DNA of 64,000 bases. It comes from Cucumis sativus. Lineage: Eukaryota; Streptophyta; Magnoliopsida; Cucurbitales; Cucurbitaceae. The position numbers were made by a program, and so were the translations under genes. Shown here piece after piece: positions 62,079-64,000 of the stretch. The stretch spans positions 14,260,001-14,324,000 of the forward strand of contig NC_026656.2 of NCBI RefSeq assembly GCF_000004075.3, given 5' to 3'. A model generated the notes under the pieces. It ran no database searches, had not been told where the DNA came from, and worked only from the letters and a program-made list of their open reading frames with translations. The stretch's first letter is position 1. The number at the start of each line of letters is the position of its first letter.

Positions 62079-63406
62079 ATGGGTTTGTTCACTTCTCCAA
62101 ATCCCCATTTCTTCAAGATCGTTCTTCATCAAAATCTCACCCAACAAAAACTTGTAAGTACTAATCAAACCAACAAATTTTTCAAATCACATTCTCTAAT
62201 TACTCTTTTTTTTTTTCTTCTTCTTCAACAGGATCTTCCAAACAAGTTCGTCAAGAACAATGCCCATTCTCTGTTATTCAACAACGCCACTCTTTCCCTT
62301 CCCGACGGCTCTAAATGGAACTTCCAACTCACGAGACTAGACGGCAAAATATGTTTCCTCAGAGGATGGCCGGAGTTTGTAAACTTTTATGCCGTTCAAC
62401 CTGGATATTTCCTCGTGTTCCAGTTGAAAGGAATTTGTTGTTTCAATGTTCTTATTTTCGATACTTCCGCTACCGAAATCGATTATCCAATGCGTCGACT
62501 GCCGGTAATCGTTCCTAAAAGCGAAAGCGATGATGAAGGTGAATCTATCCAGATACTACATGAGGAGGTTTTGAAGAAGAGAAGAAGAATGGAGAAGAAA
62601 GAGAAAGAAACATCCGCGTATTACTCCTTGCGGGAGATGAAGAAGAATATGAAGATTAAGATAATGAAGCGTCGAGAGTTCACTACACCTCAAGGATTCA
62701 GCGATGACGATGAAGATGAAGATCTGGAAACGGACTACTCACCGAGACAAACTAATTACAGAGCATCAGGTTAATTTTTCCACTTAATTTCTCTAAACTT
62801 TCATTTGAATTTCAGCAATCAGTACTATAGTCTGATGAACACTTACCGATTTCAGAGTACAACGAGAGAGAAGACGGCAGATCCAGTCCGGAATCGATGA
62901 GACCGATGAATCCACGGAAGACGCAGCAGGTATTAACAGAGAATCAATTGGTAGTTGTGAGGAGAGCGAGTTCGTTCAAATGTAGAACGAAGAACCCTTC
63001 ATTCATGGTTACAATGAGGCCTTCGTACATCCAAACAGGAAATTGTCTGGTAAGAACAGAACAGAACAACAACAAGACTTGAATGGATGGATGGGTGATT
63101 TGAGAATAGTCATCGTTGATGAATGTGTGATTAATTAATCTGCAGAGCTTGCCAAGGATCTTTTCAGAGAGATATATAAAGGAATCGGTGGATGTGAAGC
63201 TGGAGGTGGGAGATGGTCGGATTTGGAAAGTATGGTGCGGAGTCCGGTGGGCGTTCACACGGCGGCGAACGGAGCTGAAAGGCGGTTGGAAGAGATTCGC
63301 GGTTGATAATGAATTGGAAGAAGGGGATATTTGTGTGTTTGAATTAATGAACAAAACCCCTAAAGTTCATTTCCTCGTCACCATTTTCCGTCTTCCAAGT
63401 CCTTAG
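62079..63406 (+). CDS. REM-type B3 domain protein (VRN1-like), four exons
   Basis: Exons 62079-62153, 62232-62769, 62856-63049 and 63146-63406; GT-AG, phases 0/1/0, 1068 nt, 355 residues. The first B3 domain is about residues 8-105 (FFKIVLHQN, DLPNKFVKN, SLPDGSKWNFQLTR, ICFLRGWPEFVNFYAVQPGY, FLVFQLKG). A charged linker with basic and acidic runs (KKRRRMEKKEKE; DDDEDEDLETD) follows, then a second B3 domain (about 240-350: FMVTMRPSYIQTGNCLSLPR, WKVWCGVRWAFTRR, GWKRFAVDNELEEGDICVFE). This two-B3 layout is that of reproductive-meristem (REM) factors such as VRN1 and its relatives; they are nuclear DNA-binding proteins, often with weak sequence specificity. Intron 1 is 78 nt, a multiple of three without a stop, so its retention would insert 26 residues in the first B3 domain. 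The left counterpart at 53.0 kb is truncated. Confidence 0.9.
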
Positions 63407-63860
63407 TGAGTGAATTCAACACCCAAATAATGTCTAATTAATCTTATATTATGTTATTGCTAAGTATTGATATGCATTGCATTCATATATATATATATAG
63501 AGAGAGAGGGAGAGAGAAGTTTAAACAATTAGAACACACATGACTCAAAGTTTTTTTTTTTTTTTTTGATTGATTTAGAATTGGACACGATTGCATCCTT
63601 TACAAAGCCCTTCGTTATTTATGGAATAATAATAGTATATGAAATATTTGAAGTGACAACCTTGACAAGTGAAGAGAGGTAGTAATAGTTGTAGTTTGGC
63701 TTACTCCCATAGTGTCCTACTTAACTGTCTTACCTGCACAAATCAACTCCAACTTTCACTGCCTACGAAAATTCATATATTTTTACAACTTTACTATCCG
63801 TCTCTTCCATCATCAAATCTCTCTAAACAGTTTTAAATGATAGCAACTATTCATCAGAAT

Positions 63861-63898
<38 letters not shown>

Positions 63899-64000
63899 TG
63901 TATCATTCTTTAAAGAAATAATAAAACATTAGTTACAAATCTAACAAAATTAATCAAACTTATTACCACGAGGAGAATTAAATTTATTTTGTGAACAATT
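63407..64000. other. 3' flank of the REM gene, no gene seen
   Basis: Contains (AT)n(AG)n at 63487-63512, a T tract near 63550-63567 and (AT)n at 63863-63893. No coding frame supported. Confidence 0.6.

Larger units (their letters stand above)
59990..62160 (+). repeat. Right copy of the duplicated unit (AT module, PRMT10 pseudogene, clamp relic, REM 5' region)
   Basis: Collinear with 49975-53066 in the same orientation, apart from the MITE (50123-50380) and the 800-bp insertion (51755-52560) in the left copy. Matching anchors: 'actatgggaagctcctcaaa' (50859 and 60527), 'gaaagaacttcaattttgaa' (51596 and 61499), 'gtgaaaactatggaagaaga' (about 52668 and 61701). Confidence 0.75.

Noticed and set aside
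62315..62518. Plus-strand 67-codon frame inside the REM gene
   Set aside because: Overlaps REM exon 2 in another frame, with no independent support.

Overview
The window is plant nuclear DNA: AT-rich, gene-poor, with GT-AG introns, microsatellites, LINE, SINE and MITE remains, and only plant gene families. Protein style and repeats suggest a dicot, most likely a cucurbit (Cucumis or a relative); this is inference, since no search was run.

Left part (1-31 kb). Four ordinary genes: a small DUF4228/PADRE protein (3953-4348, +), a PR-1/CAP secreted protein (8823-9353, +), an 11-exon gene for a 608-residue MIP1 leucine-zipper plus DUF547 protein (10295-13734, -), and a 4-exon BEL1-like homeodomain gene of the BLH2/BLH4 (SAWTOOTH) type (24610-30115, -) whose first coding intron has a GC donor. 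A large foldback repeat lies at about 5.0-5.9 kb. About 10 kb between the DUF547 and BLH genes holds no gene I can support.

Middle (31-43 kb). About 12 kb without a supportable gene; it holds a tRNA-derived SINE with target-site duplications, MITE relics and long AT microsatellites. Then come a 116-residue small protein of unknown function (43496-43846, -) and a 110-residue three-exon protein with one small Cys/His motif (45185-45675, +).

Right part (45-63.5 kb) is the unusual region. It is a mosaic of segmental duplications carrying two intact, closely similar genes (46415-47675 and 55398-56480, both -) whose 261- and 262-residue products look like strongly diverged PCNA-type sliding clamps. 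At least two more copies survive as relic exons (51.6 kb and 61.5 kb). The relics sit in a repeated unit that also has a pseudogene of the arginine methyltransferase PRMT10 and the 5' end of a REM-type B3 gene. Only the right-hand REM gene (62079-63406, +, 355 residues) is complete; its left counterpart stops in exon 1, next to a LINE. The upstream region of the second clamp-like gene is also found, inverted, upstream of the Cys/His protein gene 11 kb away. No operon-like functional link can be inferred; the clustering reflects duplication and transposition.
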